DNA of 64,000 nucleotides from Pseudoscleropodium purum. Lineage: Eukaryota; Streptophyta; Bryopsida; Hypnales; Brachytheciaceae. The DNA lies in NCBI GenBank assembly GCA_963969395.1, contig OZ017803.1, forward strand, positions 16,182,001-16,246,000, given 5' to 3'. Below the pieces are notes generated by a model. The model worked only from the letters and a program-made list of their open reading frames with translations, was not told the origin of the DNA and searched no databases. Below, in pieces: positions 10,604 through 21,379 of the stretch; the stretch's first letter is position 1, and each line of letters opens with the position of its first letter. Made by a program: the position numbers and the translations under genes.

Positions 10604-13412
10604 GCAATTTGACCCTAAAGCGACCCTAAACCCATATTTTGCACGATAAACAGAGGTCTTCATGGCACTGTATAGTTCAACTAACTTTTCATTCATTCAA
10701 TGTAAAATTTGAAATTAAAAAGGTAGCCTTCCTTTATGACCAAATTTATGAATTCTTGATAAATGATATTTTTGTACAAAGATATGAGCTAAAATGTGCA
10801 AAAATTCACGAAAGGATTGCGACGTTTAATATATGTACCCAAATATTCACGTTGCATTGTGTATAAAGCAATTGTAAGAAGGTAGTTGAATAAAAATTCT
10901 ACTATTAAATTGAATTAGTTGACGTCTAATCACTTAGTAAACCGCTAAATGTCCAAGTCCTTGCAAGTGTGTTTTGGCTATCGAAAAAGAGCATAGACTT
11001 ATAGTTATCCCCAATGAAGCAAATTGTTCTTTTTTCAAAATCTAATGATATAGATGTTTAGCCCCTAAAGTTCTTTTCACTAAAAACACTTCAAAATTGC
11101 CAGTAGTAGTGCAAATACCAAGTCTTGGAAGAAAAATACTTTTGGGCATATGTAACCGTAGGATCTTGTAGTAAATTAGTTGGAAAAGATGTGGAAAAAT
11201 TTTTAGACAAATCCACCATTTGGATTGTAAGATATTAGATATTGAGTGTTTCATTTAAGGGGGCTACTAAATTATGTCTATTAATGAACAATTGGTAGGC
11301 TAACAAACCTAACTTAGCATGTATTTTAATATTTGTTGCAATTGTTTTAGGAATATTATAACATAATACTATTATAATATTCTTATAAATGATATAGTAC
11401 TAAATCATTTCAAAATCAACAACATTTGAACACAATCTGTCAATCTTGTCTTCCATACTCCTTTAATGATATATATATATAAATATATATACATATATAA
11501 AATATATTAGATAAATCAACATGAACAAATCAATGATTATATATTTCATAGATCTATTCTTCATCAATCAAATAAGAGTGCATGTTCAAATATAGACAAA
11601 GATGGTTTCTCCATTTGTTCCCAAAAATTAAATAAACAAATAGAGAAAGCTATGAAGTGAATGTTACTTGGAGAATTGGAAATAAATAAATTGAAGTACT
11701 CAATTGCATTTTATTAAATTGGAAAATTGCATGTGGATGGCATGAATTAATCTTCATAGATGCTAAACTCATACAAGTTGCATTTCAACATTTATGATTT
11801 ATGCAATTGATTGAATTGAAAGCTCTTGTAATTACATTTTCAAATTTTCGATTCAATCATTCAAATTTGCAAGAGTGATTTATGATAGATTTATAACTTT
11901 AAATGTGAAAGCATTCAATGCCTTTATGCATTTGTTCATCAATATATTAATTTTAAATAAATAATATATTTTTTTTATAACATATGCATAAACCATTGCA
12001 TTAAAAAAAACAAAAAACTAAGAGCCAAGCCAAATAGGCTGGTCAAATGAAGAGAACAAGAGAACAAGAGCCCTACGAGAAAGCAAAGGAAAAAAAAAAT
12101 ATCAAAAGGATTCAAAAGAAGGAGCAAGATGCATTCTTGTAAGACCGTAGAATACATAATGTGATAATGATTTCAAAATCCAAACACAAATATATTTTCT
12201 ATTTCAATGAGAGTCAAAAATGAACTCCCTTGCTCTCAAAGATTGTACAATGTACACGTTATACAAAACGAACATATAACAGAAACAGTAGAAGACATTG
12301 TTTATCATGATTGAAAACTGAAATGATTTTTTCTTTCTATGTAGAATATTTTATGAAATATAACAATGTATTTAATTATCATAGTAATTGGTAGAAATCT
12401 TTGTGCAATACATAGAAACATTTCATTCATGTGGAATTTTTTCATTTATTTAGGATTAAAATTGAAGTATTATACTCTACAAAGTACAAACCGAAAACAA
12501 TATCATATACCTAAGTTCAAAAGTTTGCAATTGTTTCGTGAATTCATTTTGAAAACTCAAACGAAGAAATATTTTATAATCAATATCTTGTTCATTTGAA
12601 TCATTTCAAAATTCGTATTCCGAATTCAATTCCTATTTATAATAGAAATTATGTTTGTCAATTTTTTAGATCTTTAAACAATGAACCCTCTTTTTTAAAA
12701 TTAATATTTAAAAACATCTGAAATAAGAATATTGGAATTACCATTCAAAATAAATATAGCACATGTATAAGTGTATAATGTATTCTACTCAACCAACTCA
12801 AGTAACGAATTTTTCTATGTTTTTAAGGAAAAATATAGCCATATATAATTTGGAAGTTAAAACATTGATTCTTTTTCTTTGTTTTCAAATCTAATCAAAA
12901 TTTCATTAAAAAATATGAAAGACTCGATGTTCATTTGAAGATCGTGATGCACTTCTAATTAGAAAACACAACCTCTCATTAAATATCATGAGGTTGAAAT
13001 CCATTCAACTGTTATTCTAATTATGTATTGGGGCCTTTTTTTAAAATTTCATTTGCTTACAATGAAAAAGGAATTGATTATTTCTGCAAAACATTTGATT
13101 TCCTAATGAACTTTAAAAAAATCCCCACCATCTTCAGATCTTCTCAAAACCTATTTAGAAGGATAATATGAGTAAATAATCCAAACATATTCAACTTAAC
13201 CACATTCCCCTCATTCTTAAAACAATTTAGGGGAGAAAAGAAAAGGTTTAGGGTAATTAGGGTATAGGGTTTAGGGTTTACATTAAAAAAAAAAAATGAT
13301 AAATCGATTACATTGATCCTCATTTAGCAGTGATTATTAGGCTGTTTTTTTTTTGAAATGTTACCGCTCTTTTTGAATAATATCGGCCTCCTAGGATGCT
13401 CCAATGGACAGC
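10604..13412. other. AT-rich filler inside the hAT segment
   Basis: There is no recognisable gene. It holds one short terminal-inverted-repeat element (11059-11272), a TATATA-rich patch near 11470-11510, and a short run of telomere-like GGGTTTAGGGTTTA at about 13260-13282. This filler is as AT-rich as the surrounding genome, which suggests host DNA or other insertions caught inside the element. Confidence 0.5.
11059..11272. mobile_element. Short member of the CCCCTAAAGT terminal-repeat family
   Basis: It begins TAGCCCCTAAAGTTC and ends with AAGGGGGCTA, near-inverted copies. Its interior (GTAACCGTAGGATCTTGTAGTA-like block) matches the longer copies at 43321, 49050, 52971, 55395 and 62121. It inserted into the hAT segment or was carried inside it. 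Confidence 0.55.
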
Positions 13413-13483
13413 TGGGCGGACGCCGTCGGCGGTCAGTGTTTAAGTGGGGCGGTCGGCGTGTCCAAAGCGCGAACGGTGTCGGG
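13413..13483. repeat. GC-rich island 3 (short)
   Basis: This contains GGGCGGACGCCGTCGGCGGTC and GGGGCGGTCGGCGTGTCC, the same flavour of motif as the other islands but shorter. It is mainly G-rich on the plus strand. Confidence 0.5.
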
Positions 13484-14660
13484 TAGAGAGCGATCTGCCT
13501 CAGGAAATCACGGGGATTCTGGCTGCAGTTAGAATTGGCGCAGGAATGATCGTAACACTGTCTGAACAAAACGCTGTCGCAGTGAAACACTGTCGTAAAT
13601 GTTCGTGAATTTGGTCGTTGAATCTTCTTTGCCGTCTCGGAACTGCTCCCCGTTGGCCTATCCTGTGATGGCTCTAAATGGGTCAGGGATTAGGGAATGT
13701 GATAAGAAACCACGGCTTCGGACGGGAAAAACGGGACAGCCAGACCACGAGCTGAGCTGTCCGGGGGGAAAGGATCCTAAACTTCAAACCCACGGTGACC
13801 AGGAAGCGCCTTTCACCAGTGGGAACAACAAATAAGATCGACCATGTGGGCCATTAACCCCACTTCGCCGCCACAAACACAAAATGGAGCGCTTATTGGA
13901 TAACCACGGCTCGCAACAGGTTTACAATGCAAATTTGAAAACAACAAGCCTCCAAATCCGGCTAGGAATAACAATAAATGACAACAAGCCTCCAAAACCG
14001 GCTAGGAATGACAAGCCACAAGCCACAACACACGATTCTTCTATCTTCAAATCTTCAGTGTTTTGGCTGAACTTCGATCATGCACCACCGTCACTCCAAA
14101 GGTCCGAATCAGGTGAGTGATAGCTTTTTGGAAAGCTAACACAAACTTCTACTCTCCCTCCAAATTTCAATTCAGTCTAACACTCTGTCCAACCTCCATG
14201 GACTCCCGAAGTTTTGGCCCTTAAAATCAAGGGCAGCAGACCCTTCCTCACTTCGACACTCACAACTCACTCATAAATGCTCCAAATAACTCAAATGATA
14301 GCTTTTTAGAAAGATAACCAACTCTTCTACACTTCCTCAAAATCTTAAAGCAAACAAGAGACCTGTCCGTCTTCTTTGGTCGATTGTAGTCTTTGCCCCT
14401 TCAAATGGGAGGCAGCAGACCCTCTTCCACTCAAACAAGCACAACTCTCAAATGCATACTTCAAATCAATCAAGCAAGGACTTTTTGGAAACATCACAAC
14501 ATGATACACAAAAGCTCCAAATTTCATTACAAAATTCTCCACACACAATGAGATCTCCCCCTCCAAACATTCGGTTCCCAATTCTCCTCCAAAACCCCAA
14601 CTCTACACTACCAAACCGACTTCGGGAAACTTCCCAAGTCTTTTCCTAGATGCCAAAGTC
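13484..14660. other. Gene-like GC patch with short tandem repeats, not recognised
   Basis: Base composition rises toward that of the genic parts of the window, but I cannot identify a protein. Open frames at 13599-13835 and 13884-14120 (plus strand) show no known domain. A motif ACAAGCCTCCAAANCCGGCTAGGAAT occurs twice in tandem at about 13942-14010. From about 14120 to 14640 a unit of roughly 165-180 bases recurs two to three times in degraded form, with shared blocks GATAGCTTTTT, GAAAG and GGCAGCAGACCCT. It may be captured host DNA or part of another element. Confidence 0.4.
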
Positions 14661-14899
14661 CCACATGGACCAGCCCATACCACTTTCACATGGGTGGACC
14701 TCCAAACCTTAGCCAAATGGCTTGGTTTTTATTTTTTTCTAACTAGAAGTAAAACTTAAGAAAGAAGGTGAAACAGTCTTCACCTTCCAACTATGTAACA
14801 AGGCCAAATCAACTCAAATACTTAGTAAAATTCTAATAAGGGTAAAATAAGTAACGGAACTAGTTAGATGGAAAAATAAACGCCAAATGGTGAAGTGAC
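14661..14899. other. Spacer without features
   Basis: Moderately AT-rich DNA with no gene or repeat that I can name. Confidence 0.4.
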
Positions 14900-15125
14900 A
14901 GGTCGATGGAGGTAACAAATCCGTTCGATAGTCGAAACCAGTCGCCAAGTCGTGGACTTGGTCGGCTGGTTAAAGTCGTCGATGGTTAACCGACCGGTCC
15001 GGGTTTCGATCCCCGTCGGGCTCGTTGACTGGTCCGGGTAACCCGCGGCTTGGCACTGCTAGTGAGGCAGGAAAATACAGCCGACCCGCTACCCTACCCC
15101 TGAGCTATAGTGACAAGATGCAGGC
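14900..15125. repeat. tRNA-like / SINE-like unit
   Basis: On the plus strand, an A-box-like GGTCGGCTGGTTAAAG (about 14956-14972) is followed after about 40 bases by the T-arm-like GGGTTTCGATCCCC (about 15001-15014), which is normal tRNA spacing. On the minus strand there is a second A-box-like TAGCTCAGGGGTAGGG (about 15095-15112), with the same T-arm palindrome read as GGGGATCGAAACCC. No complete cloverleaf with a clear acceptor stem was found. It is best read as a tRNA-derived SINE or a degraded tRNA gene pair. The exact limits and the direction of transcription are uncertain. Confidence 0.4.
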
Positions 15126-15315
15126 ACCCAAGATCGTTAACAAGCTCCCGCATTGACCCCAAAACCGTGGTTCTCACCACGACCCTACCTTTTACTTGGT
15201 CATTTAAATTTCTAAACAACTAACCGCTAATTCAAATCCAATCAAATCTAAATAAACACGCATTTTTACATAATGCAGTGTTTCGCAACACGACAACGGC
15301 GTTGGAAGGCAGACA

Positions 15316-15472
15316 GTCCCGTCCGACCGCCCCGTCCACCGCGTCCGACCACCCGTCCAACCGCCCGTCCGACCTGTCTGGCCTGTTCGCCCGACCGCCC
15401 CGTCCGTCCGCCCTTTCCGACCCGTCCGACTGACCTGTCCGCCCGTCCGCTTCAGCCCCATCCGGGCCGTTG
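15316..15472. repeat. GC-rich island 4 (GTCCGCCC orientation)
   Basis: Repeats of GTCCGACCGCCC, CCCGTCCGAC and GTCCGCCCGTCCGC lie about 300 bases upstream of the transposase start. C-rich on the plus strand, like islands 1 and 5. Just before it, at 15273, the sequence CAGTGTTTCGC resembles a hAT end. Confidence 0.7.
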
Positions 15473-15779
15473 CTTGTTTTTGAACGGAAACCCTAAAAAG
15501 GAACCTTTAATTTTCTGGAGGGGACTATAAATGTTAGAAGAGAAGCTTTGGTATTTACTCTCGAAAAATCGAACGCTAAGATTTTCAAGGGCTATGAGCT
15601 TCAATTTATTGAGTTTCTTGTTTGGTAATGCATAGTTCGGTAGATGGGGGGGCTTTGATTTTCAAAGCTTTGTGTGACTAATTTCATTGATATTGTATAC
15701 ATTGTCACGTTGTGGGTTTCAAATTAAAAATATTTTATTGGTTTCTTTTGAAATTGAGATAAAACATACACTTGTCAGT

Positions 15780-18700
15780 ATGGTGGCCAAACCGACGGGG
15801 GATTTTTCTCCTTGGTTTAGTGTGCAAGAGGGTGGTAAAGTAAAATGTAGGCTTTGCAAAGCGAACATGTCAAGGAAACTCAGCCGTATGTTCAGCCACT
15901 TAGGCTATTCTGGGCCTGGAGGTGTACGTGATAAAAGGGTGAGTCTTTGTTCACGATTATCAATGGCAGTTCGAGATTTATTTCGGCATTGCAAAGGAGT
16001 TTTTCCAAAACACGTTGTAATGGACAATGTGGATGGCAACCCTGGCCCTTCAGATGTTCAAGAGTTTTCGGCCGGAAAGGCTGTCTCGCACTCTGACCAC
16101 GAAGATTCTTGTCCAGTGTCCAAATAATTGGTATCAATGGTATGTGCCACAACTGAAATAACTTTGAGTACGGAAGCTTCTGGTGAACGTGAAACCTCGA
16201 GGGCATCAAGTTCTAGGCTTCAAAGGCAAAGCAGCTTAGTGAATGGGTTTGAAGAAGGTCATAGACACAAATTACATTGAGTGTGGGCAAATTTTTTTTA
16301 TTCGGCGAACATACCATTTTCCGTGGCTCGAAATTCAGCTTTTAAAGAAGCAGTGAAGAAAACGGCTGCGTTCAATAGGCCATACATTCCTCCCTCATAC
16401 CACGACCTTTGGTACAAATTGTTGAATGAGGCGAAGACCAACATTCAGACACAGTTGAATGCACGGACTGAAGATAGCATTTGAAAATTTGGAGCAACAT
16501 TGTCTATTGATGGATGGAGATCTGTGATTAATCGACTTCTCATCAATGTCATGCTTGTATCATCCGCAGGTGAAGAATTTCTTGGATCTGTGGATACAAG
16601 TGGTTGTGAAAAAAATGCGGAATACTTGGCAGCTGTGTTGGAAAAGTTCATTGAACAAGTGGGGTCCAAGAACGTCGTGTTAATAACTATGGATAATGCT
16701 CCCGTGAATCCGTCCGCATGGGATGTAATATCTGCAAAATATCCTCATATTTTTTACCAAGGGTGCGTGGTACATGCATTGAATTTGTTGTTGAAGGATT
16801 GGGCTGCACAGAAATGGATTGCTTCCAAATTGGATAAAGGAGTTCTTGTAGCTAAATTTATCAGGAAGAGACATATGCCCTTAACTCTATTGTGAAAGTA
16901 TTTGCCAAATCTTGGTCTCTTGATGCCTGGGAATACAAGGTTCGCCTCTAAATTTATCATGATGGAGCGTTTGACAAAATTGAGAGGAGCATTGGAACAA
17001 ACGGTGATAGATCCGCAATGGGTTGAGTATGTACATACTCTCAAGAAGAAACGTGGAGCTAAAGTCCAACCAAAAGATTTATCCTTAGTGGTGAAGAAAA
17101 TTGTTCTTGATGACCATTTTTGGAATCGGTCCATCAATTATGTGGGGATGGTTGAACCAATCATATGTGCACTCCGTGATTTGGATTCAAAATCACCATG
17201 CATAGGGAAGGTGTTGCATATCATGAGGAAGTTAAAGAAGCACATGAACGGATTACAAAGTCCACCATTTTGTTTGCTAGAAGAACTTGCAATTCCATTG
17301 GTACAGTCTTTTTATGCCCGAAGAAGAATGGTGGACAACGATCTCCAATTAGCCGCAGTTCTTTTCAATTCATACCTTCTTTATGACAAAGAGCTAGCGG
17401 ATGACGCAAATGCAATGTCAGGATGTAAGAAAGTTTTGGAGAGAATATGTAAACCTGATGAATATGCAGCAGTGGTGAAGGAATTTGTAGCTTTTCGACA
17501 CAAGGAACCTCCATTCCACAATATGTTGAATCCGGGAGATCAAATGTTGTCCGCACATGCTTGGTGGGATTTTGAAGGTGCATGTGGCAAGTTTATAGCT
17601 CCATTAGCAAAGAGGATATTGGCTCAACCGGTATCATCATCTTCATGTGAACGGAATTGAAACAACTATTCTTTTGTTCACAACAAATCTCGAAATAAAT
17701 TGAAGCCGAAAAGAGCAACGGATTTGGTGTACGTGTATACCAATTCCAAAATATTAAACGCATCGAAGGAAAAAGATGAAAAAAAATGGTATAATGATAA
17801 TGTAGATCCGATGGAATCAGAGGATTCAGATAAGCCGACTTTAGAAGACGATAATGACAATGATGACGAGGATTTGGAAAGGGCCCTTTCAGCTGTAGAT
17901 GGCGGAGATGACTTCAATCGTGCGACAGCATGGGGAGATGAAGACGTTATGGAAGGCTTTCCCGATTTGGTGAATGATACGCATGATTATCATCTAAACC
18001 GCAAGGATGTCGTTCTCGACAATGCAAACGATGTATATACCTTTTGTGAAGATGAGGACAATGTAGGGGTACAAGAGAATCTACCTTCTTTAACTGCATA
18101 TTGCAATGGAATGGGATTCTTGAATAGCGAAAACATTCTATCGGAAAAGGCAAACGCTATTGCCAAAGAGGTGAAAATCAATGAGAATGCTATTGGTGAT
18201 GATGGGAGAAATGAAGAAGTTTTAATTTTTCAATCTCCATCTGTGGCATTAAATGTAGTGCAAGGAAACGACAAAAAAGAAAATGCGGTCATGGAGGTGG
18301 ACGTTCCAAAAGATGTGGGCAACAATAGTGGTGATGAGGGGGAACCAAATATTGCGGTACAGAAAAATAATGATTCACTTGGGATGGCAGTCACAAATTC
18401 GGCAATTGTGAAGAGTGATAAAGGAAAAGAGCCAATGAAGTCAATTTTTGAAGTACCGAGATCTAGTGCTCTTCCACCAATATCGTTGAAGTCTATTAGC
18501 ACACGATTGAATGATTCTCAGAGCTTTGGATATGGAAAATGCCTAATGAACATTTCCAAAGAAATTTCTATAGGCGGTAATCTACGGAAAGTAGCGTCAT
18601 CACCTACAAGCCTAAGTGATACGGATAGTGATCGGATGCCATTGGCATCTTTGCGTGCTCGCATTTTAGGAAAAGAAATGGCGCAAGAACCCATCAAATC

Positions 18701-19145
18701 AACAAACGGCACTCTATTACTTCAAAAGAAAGCCAAAGTGGAGATAACCGTTCATGGACATGTCGACCCTACATCAAGATTGATGGTTCAAGAATCGAGT
18801 AACGTGAAAGCGAAAAGAGAAATGCAACCTTTTGCTATCTCTCCAGTGAAGAATAGGACCCCTCTTGATGAAAATGTTGCTACTTTGTCAAATAGAAAGA
18901 AAAGAAAGGTTCTTATTCAAAAAGCCTTTAATCGTTCTATCAAAGTAAAAAAAGAAAAATTAAATTCGAAAGAAGGGAGTAAACCTACTTCGAGAGAAGA
19001 CTTGAAGGAGACAATGATACTTGATTTCAACAATGAAGATGACTCTTACAATGAAGATGACTCCGATAATGAAGATTTTGAATGGAGAGTTGCAGGAGAG
19101 AGTAGTGGGGCTGAGGTTAGAGGAGATGTGGATTGGCGTCCATAG
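15780..19145 (+). pseudogene. BED-finger/DUF659 hAT transposase with long C-terminal tail, broken by stops
   Basis: One reading frame runs from ATG 15780 to TAG 19143-19145, about 1,122 codons with no shift. It is interrupted by stops at 16125 (TAA), 16278, 16482, 16893 and 17658 (all TGA). The N-terminus has a BED-type zinc finger (VKCRLCKANMSRK...MFSHLGY, residues about 20-45). The DUF659/RNase-H-like part includes IPFSVARNSAF, FGATLSIDGWRS and VVLITMDNAPVN, then GNTRFASKFIMMERL. The hAT dimerisation region reads AHAWWDFEGACGKF and SSSSCERN(stop)NNYSFVHNKSRN at residues about 587-645. In this family that stop position is normally Trp, so TGG became TGA. Residues about 650-1121 form an unusual stop-free tail: acidic (DDNDNDDEDLE), then low-complexity, then basic (NRKKRKV). 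The hAT identity is strong; the protein cannot be made whole. Confidence 0.85.
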
Positions 19146-19495
19146 GAATTGTAGAGATGTGAATTTAGATGTTTGATTGTTTAGTTGTTTATGATATATG
19201 GAGCTCATGTTGACAAATGACAATGGTTTCTTCAATCATTTTATTATAAATTTTTTTATTTATTGATGATATACATCTCGCTGGATTTTTAAGTGATTTT
19301 GTTTCTAAATCAAAATGAAATTCAACAAAAAAAATTAAAAATATATTTCATATTTTAGCTTTTACATAAATAGTGATATACAACTCTATTGAATCGCAAT
19401 TGCAATATAAGAAAAATCAAAATCAAAATGACTTCACTCTCAATCTCTCATTGGTGAAAACAATCAAAACAAAAAACCCAAAACGGGTTTTCTAA
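19146..19495. other. AT-rich 3' flank of the transposase
   Basis: This is probable 3' untranslated and subterminal DNA between the transposase stop and island 5. I see no clear AATAAA signal and no other feature. Confidence 0.4.
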
Positions 19496-19630
19496 GCCGC
19501 CCTGTCCGTCCGCCCCGCCCGTCCGCCCGGCCCCGCGCGTCCGCCTTCCGACGACGAGAGGGACACTGCGTCCTCTAGCGTCCGTGCGTCCAGATGTCCG
19601 GAAAACGGACACTATTTTGGGGCGGACGTA
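19496..19630. repeat. GC-rich subterminal island 5
   Basis: GTCCGTCCGCCCCGCCC and CGTCCGCCTTCCG repeats lie next to the right hAT end. The plus strand is C-rich, then flips to GGGGCGGACG in the last bases before the terminal repeat. Its reverse complement resembles island 1 just inside the left end, as expected for subterminal regions of one element. Confidence 0.7.
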
Positions 19631-19647
19631 GAGATTCGTCAACCCTG
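19623..19647 (-). repeat. Right terminal inverted repeat of the hAT segment
   Basis: Read inward from 19647 on the minus strand it begins CAGGGTTGACGAATCTC. It matches the left end (8116) at eight of the first ten bases and is followed outside by GTTTCATT. Confidence 0.65.
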
Positions 19648-19655
19648 GTTTCATT
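19648..19655. repeat. Right 8-bp target-site duplication GTTTCATT
   Basis: Identical to 8108-8115 and directly adjacent to the right terminal repeat. Confidence 0.7.
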
Positions 19656-19720
19656 TTGTCCCTAAGTCCCTTACTTGTTTAGAGGTGGTTTCCAAATAAG
19701 TATAAAGATTATTTCTATTT

Positions 19721-21127
19721 CACTAGTAGAAAAATATAGTGACCAAATCAACAAAACTCTATACAAAAGTGTTGATTTTTTTTTGTTAATTTGAACGTGT
19801 TGATTTGAAGATGGTTAATGGTTAAAGTTAGATTAGTTGTTTCTCACCACATTACAATAATATATTGACTTGAGTTTTTAAACCTTTTAACTTTCATGCC
19901 ATTAATTCAACCCAATCACTAGTAACATGAGCGATTTCTCATTCATCAACCATACTTCATAGTTTGAAACATATAAAACGCATTTTTATTTCAATAGTAA
20001 GAAAATACAATAATCAAATCATCAAAACTCAACACAAAAGTGTTTTTTATTTATTTTTTATTTGAATGTGTTGATTTGAATACTTTTGAATACAGAAGTA
20101 TTGATTTTTTAATACAAAAAAACTATTTATTTTTTTATTGATTTGGTTACATTTTTTTTAATTATTATTATTATTTTTTAATTTCACATATAAGTAATCA
20201 TTTTTAAATTATTAGGTACCAATGTCACATAAACACTCCAAAATATTCATGTGGCCGCCATGATTTGAATGGCCGCCATGATTTGAATGGCCGCACATGT
20301 CATATGGCGAGTGCCATGTGAACCATCTATGTACTAGATGCCACCACCAAGGTTTCATTTTTGAACCTCATGAGGTTCAAAGTGTAAACCATTGCATCAC
20401 TTGTAATTTCACATGATTACAAATAATGCAAAAATTTATTTATTTACTTTTCAAATTTTTTCTTACTATCATTTCAAGTCAGCAGATTTTGAGGGTAATT
20501 TTCACTTCATTAACAAACATTTTTCAAAAAACTTTGAACTAAAAAAAATTCAATAATTAAGCTATCTTTTACCTCCATTTGAAATTTTTATTTTTCAATC
20601 AAAAGTTATGGACAAAAATCAGATAAAGTGTTCAAAAATGTAAAAACGAATGTAAATTTCTATCCCTCTCTAATTTTTGTTCATAACTTTTGATTTGAGA
20701 TCTAAATTTCAAATGGATTGTTGTAAGCAAAAGATAGCTTAATTTGACAAACTTTATTTGGTTCAAAGATTTTTTTTTTAAATTCATTAACATGACTAAA
20801 ATCACCCCAAAAATCTGTTGGCTTTAATAGACACCAAATTTTGTAGTATTTTATTCTTAAATTTACATTGTACATTGAAGATTTTCAAAGATTTTCAAAA
20901 AAATTTAGAGATTTTCAAAAATTCAAAGGATTTCAATAGATTCCAAAAAAATTAATAATTTTTTATTGATGTGGTAATTGCACTATTAAAATCAACCAAA
21001 AAAAATGAGACTATTTTATTAATTTGGACATAATTAACAAAAATTTGTAAAAATGGATGTTGTAGTATCTAAATTAACAAGGAATTGTTAATATTTTGTT
21101 GATTTCAGCACTATTTTTCTAATAGTG
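19721..21127. mobile_element. Non-autonomous CACTA element
   Basis: It starts CACTAGTAGAAAAATATAGTG and its right end, reverse-complemented, starts CACTATTAGAAAAATAGTGC. Both ends are followed by an AAATCAACAAAA block. Both sides are flanked by TTT (19718-19720 and 21128-21130), the 3-bp duplication expected of CACTA transposons. At 1.4 kb it has no transposase. Subterminal copies of the GTTGATTT/AAATCAAC motif recur inside (for example 19795-19820, 20060-20080, 20136-20145). A second degraded start-like sequence lies near 19995. Confidence 0.75.
20480..20820. repeat. Fold-back repeat nested in the CACTA element
   Basis: The left arm starts CAGCAGATTTTGAGGGTAATTTT and the right arm ends AAAATCACCCCAAAAATCTGTTG. 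Inner blocks also pair: AATTAAGCTATCTTTTAC with GCAAAAGATAGCTTAATT, and CAATCAAAAGTTATGGACAAAA with TTTTGTTCATAACTTTTGATT. Arms are about 150 bases with a short centre, so RNA from it would form a long hairpin. Confidence 0.7.
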
Positions 21128-21209
21128 TTTAATGATTTTAAAACCAAATGGATAAAACAAGCTTAAACTTAATAAATAAAAAGATACTCCCTATACACAC
21201 ATACACATG

Positions 21210-21275
21210 TGTGCATGATATAATGGTTAAGACTTTACACTTTAAATAACACGTACAAAGTTTGAACATCCATGG
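21210..21275 (+). repeat. Possible tRNA-derived SINE head
   Basis: GATATAATGGTTAAGAC resembles a pol III A box, and AGTTTGAACATCC about 35 bases later resembles a decayed B box. A similar arrangement lies inverted at about 20335-20400. It is weak and could be chance. Confidence 0.25.
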
Positions 21276-21379
21276 CACTCATTATCTATGTAGCTAGATT
21301 GCTTAAAGAACTTTTCAGTGGTGATATGGCACTTTTCACGTATCAAACTTTGTTTGATTAATTTTTTTAATTTAGATTT

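Larger units (their letters stand above)
8116..19647. mobile_element. 11.5-kb hAT-bounded composite element with cargo
   Basis: The left end begins TAGAGTTGAC at 8116. The right end, read inward on the minus strand from 19647, begins CAGGGTTGAC. The ten terminal bases match at eight positions, and the two differences are T/C and A/G transitions. The ends are flanked by the perfect 8-bp repeat GTTTCATT. hAT elements have short CAGRG/TAGRG-like ends and 8-bp duplications, and the segment holds a hAT transposase. Inside, left to right, are a GC-rich island, a kinase-like pseudogene on the minus strand, a second island, AT-rich filler, a gene-like patch with tandem repeats, a tRNA-like unit, another GC-rich island and the transposase. 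The length is well above a usual plant hAT of about 3-5 kb. A rival reading is a normal 4.4-kb hAT starting near CAGTGTTTCGC at 15273, but the bases flanking that point do not match GTTTCATT. Confidence 0.65.

Noticed and set aside
10092..10696. Long proline- and arginine-rich open frames on both strands
   Set aside because: They come from the GC-rich GGGCGGAC repeat array, where stops are rare, and show no protein motif.
13260..13282. Telomere-like TTTAGGG run
   Set aside because: Only two to three imperfect units. Too short to call an interstitial telomere.
15273..15290. CAGTGTTTCGC as the left end of a normal 4.4-kb hAT
   Set aside because: It resembles a hAT end, but its 8 flanking bases do not match GTTTCATT at the right end, whereas 8108-8115 does. 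Kept as the rival reading.
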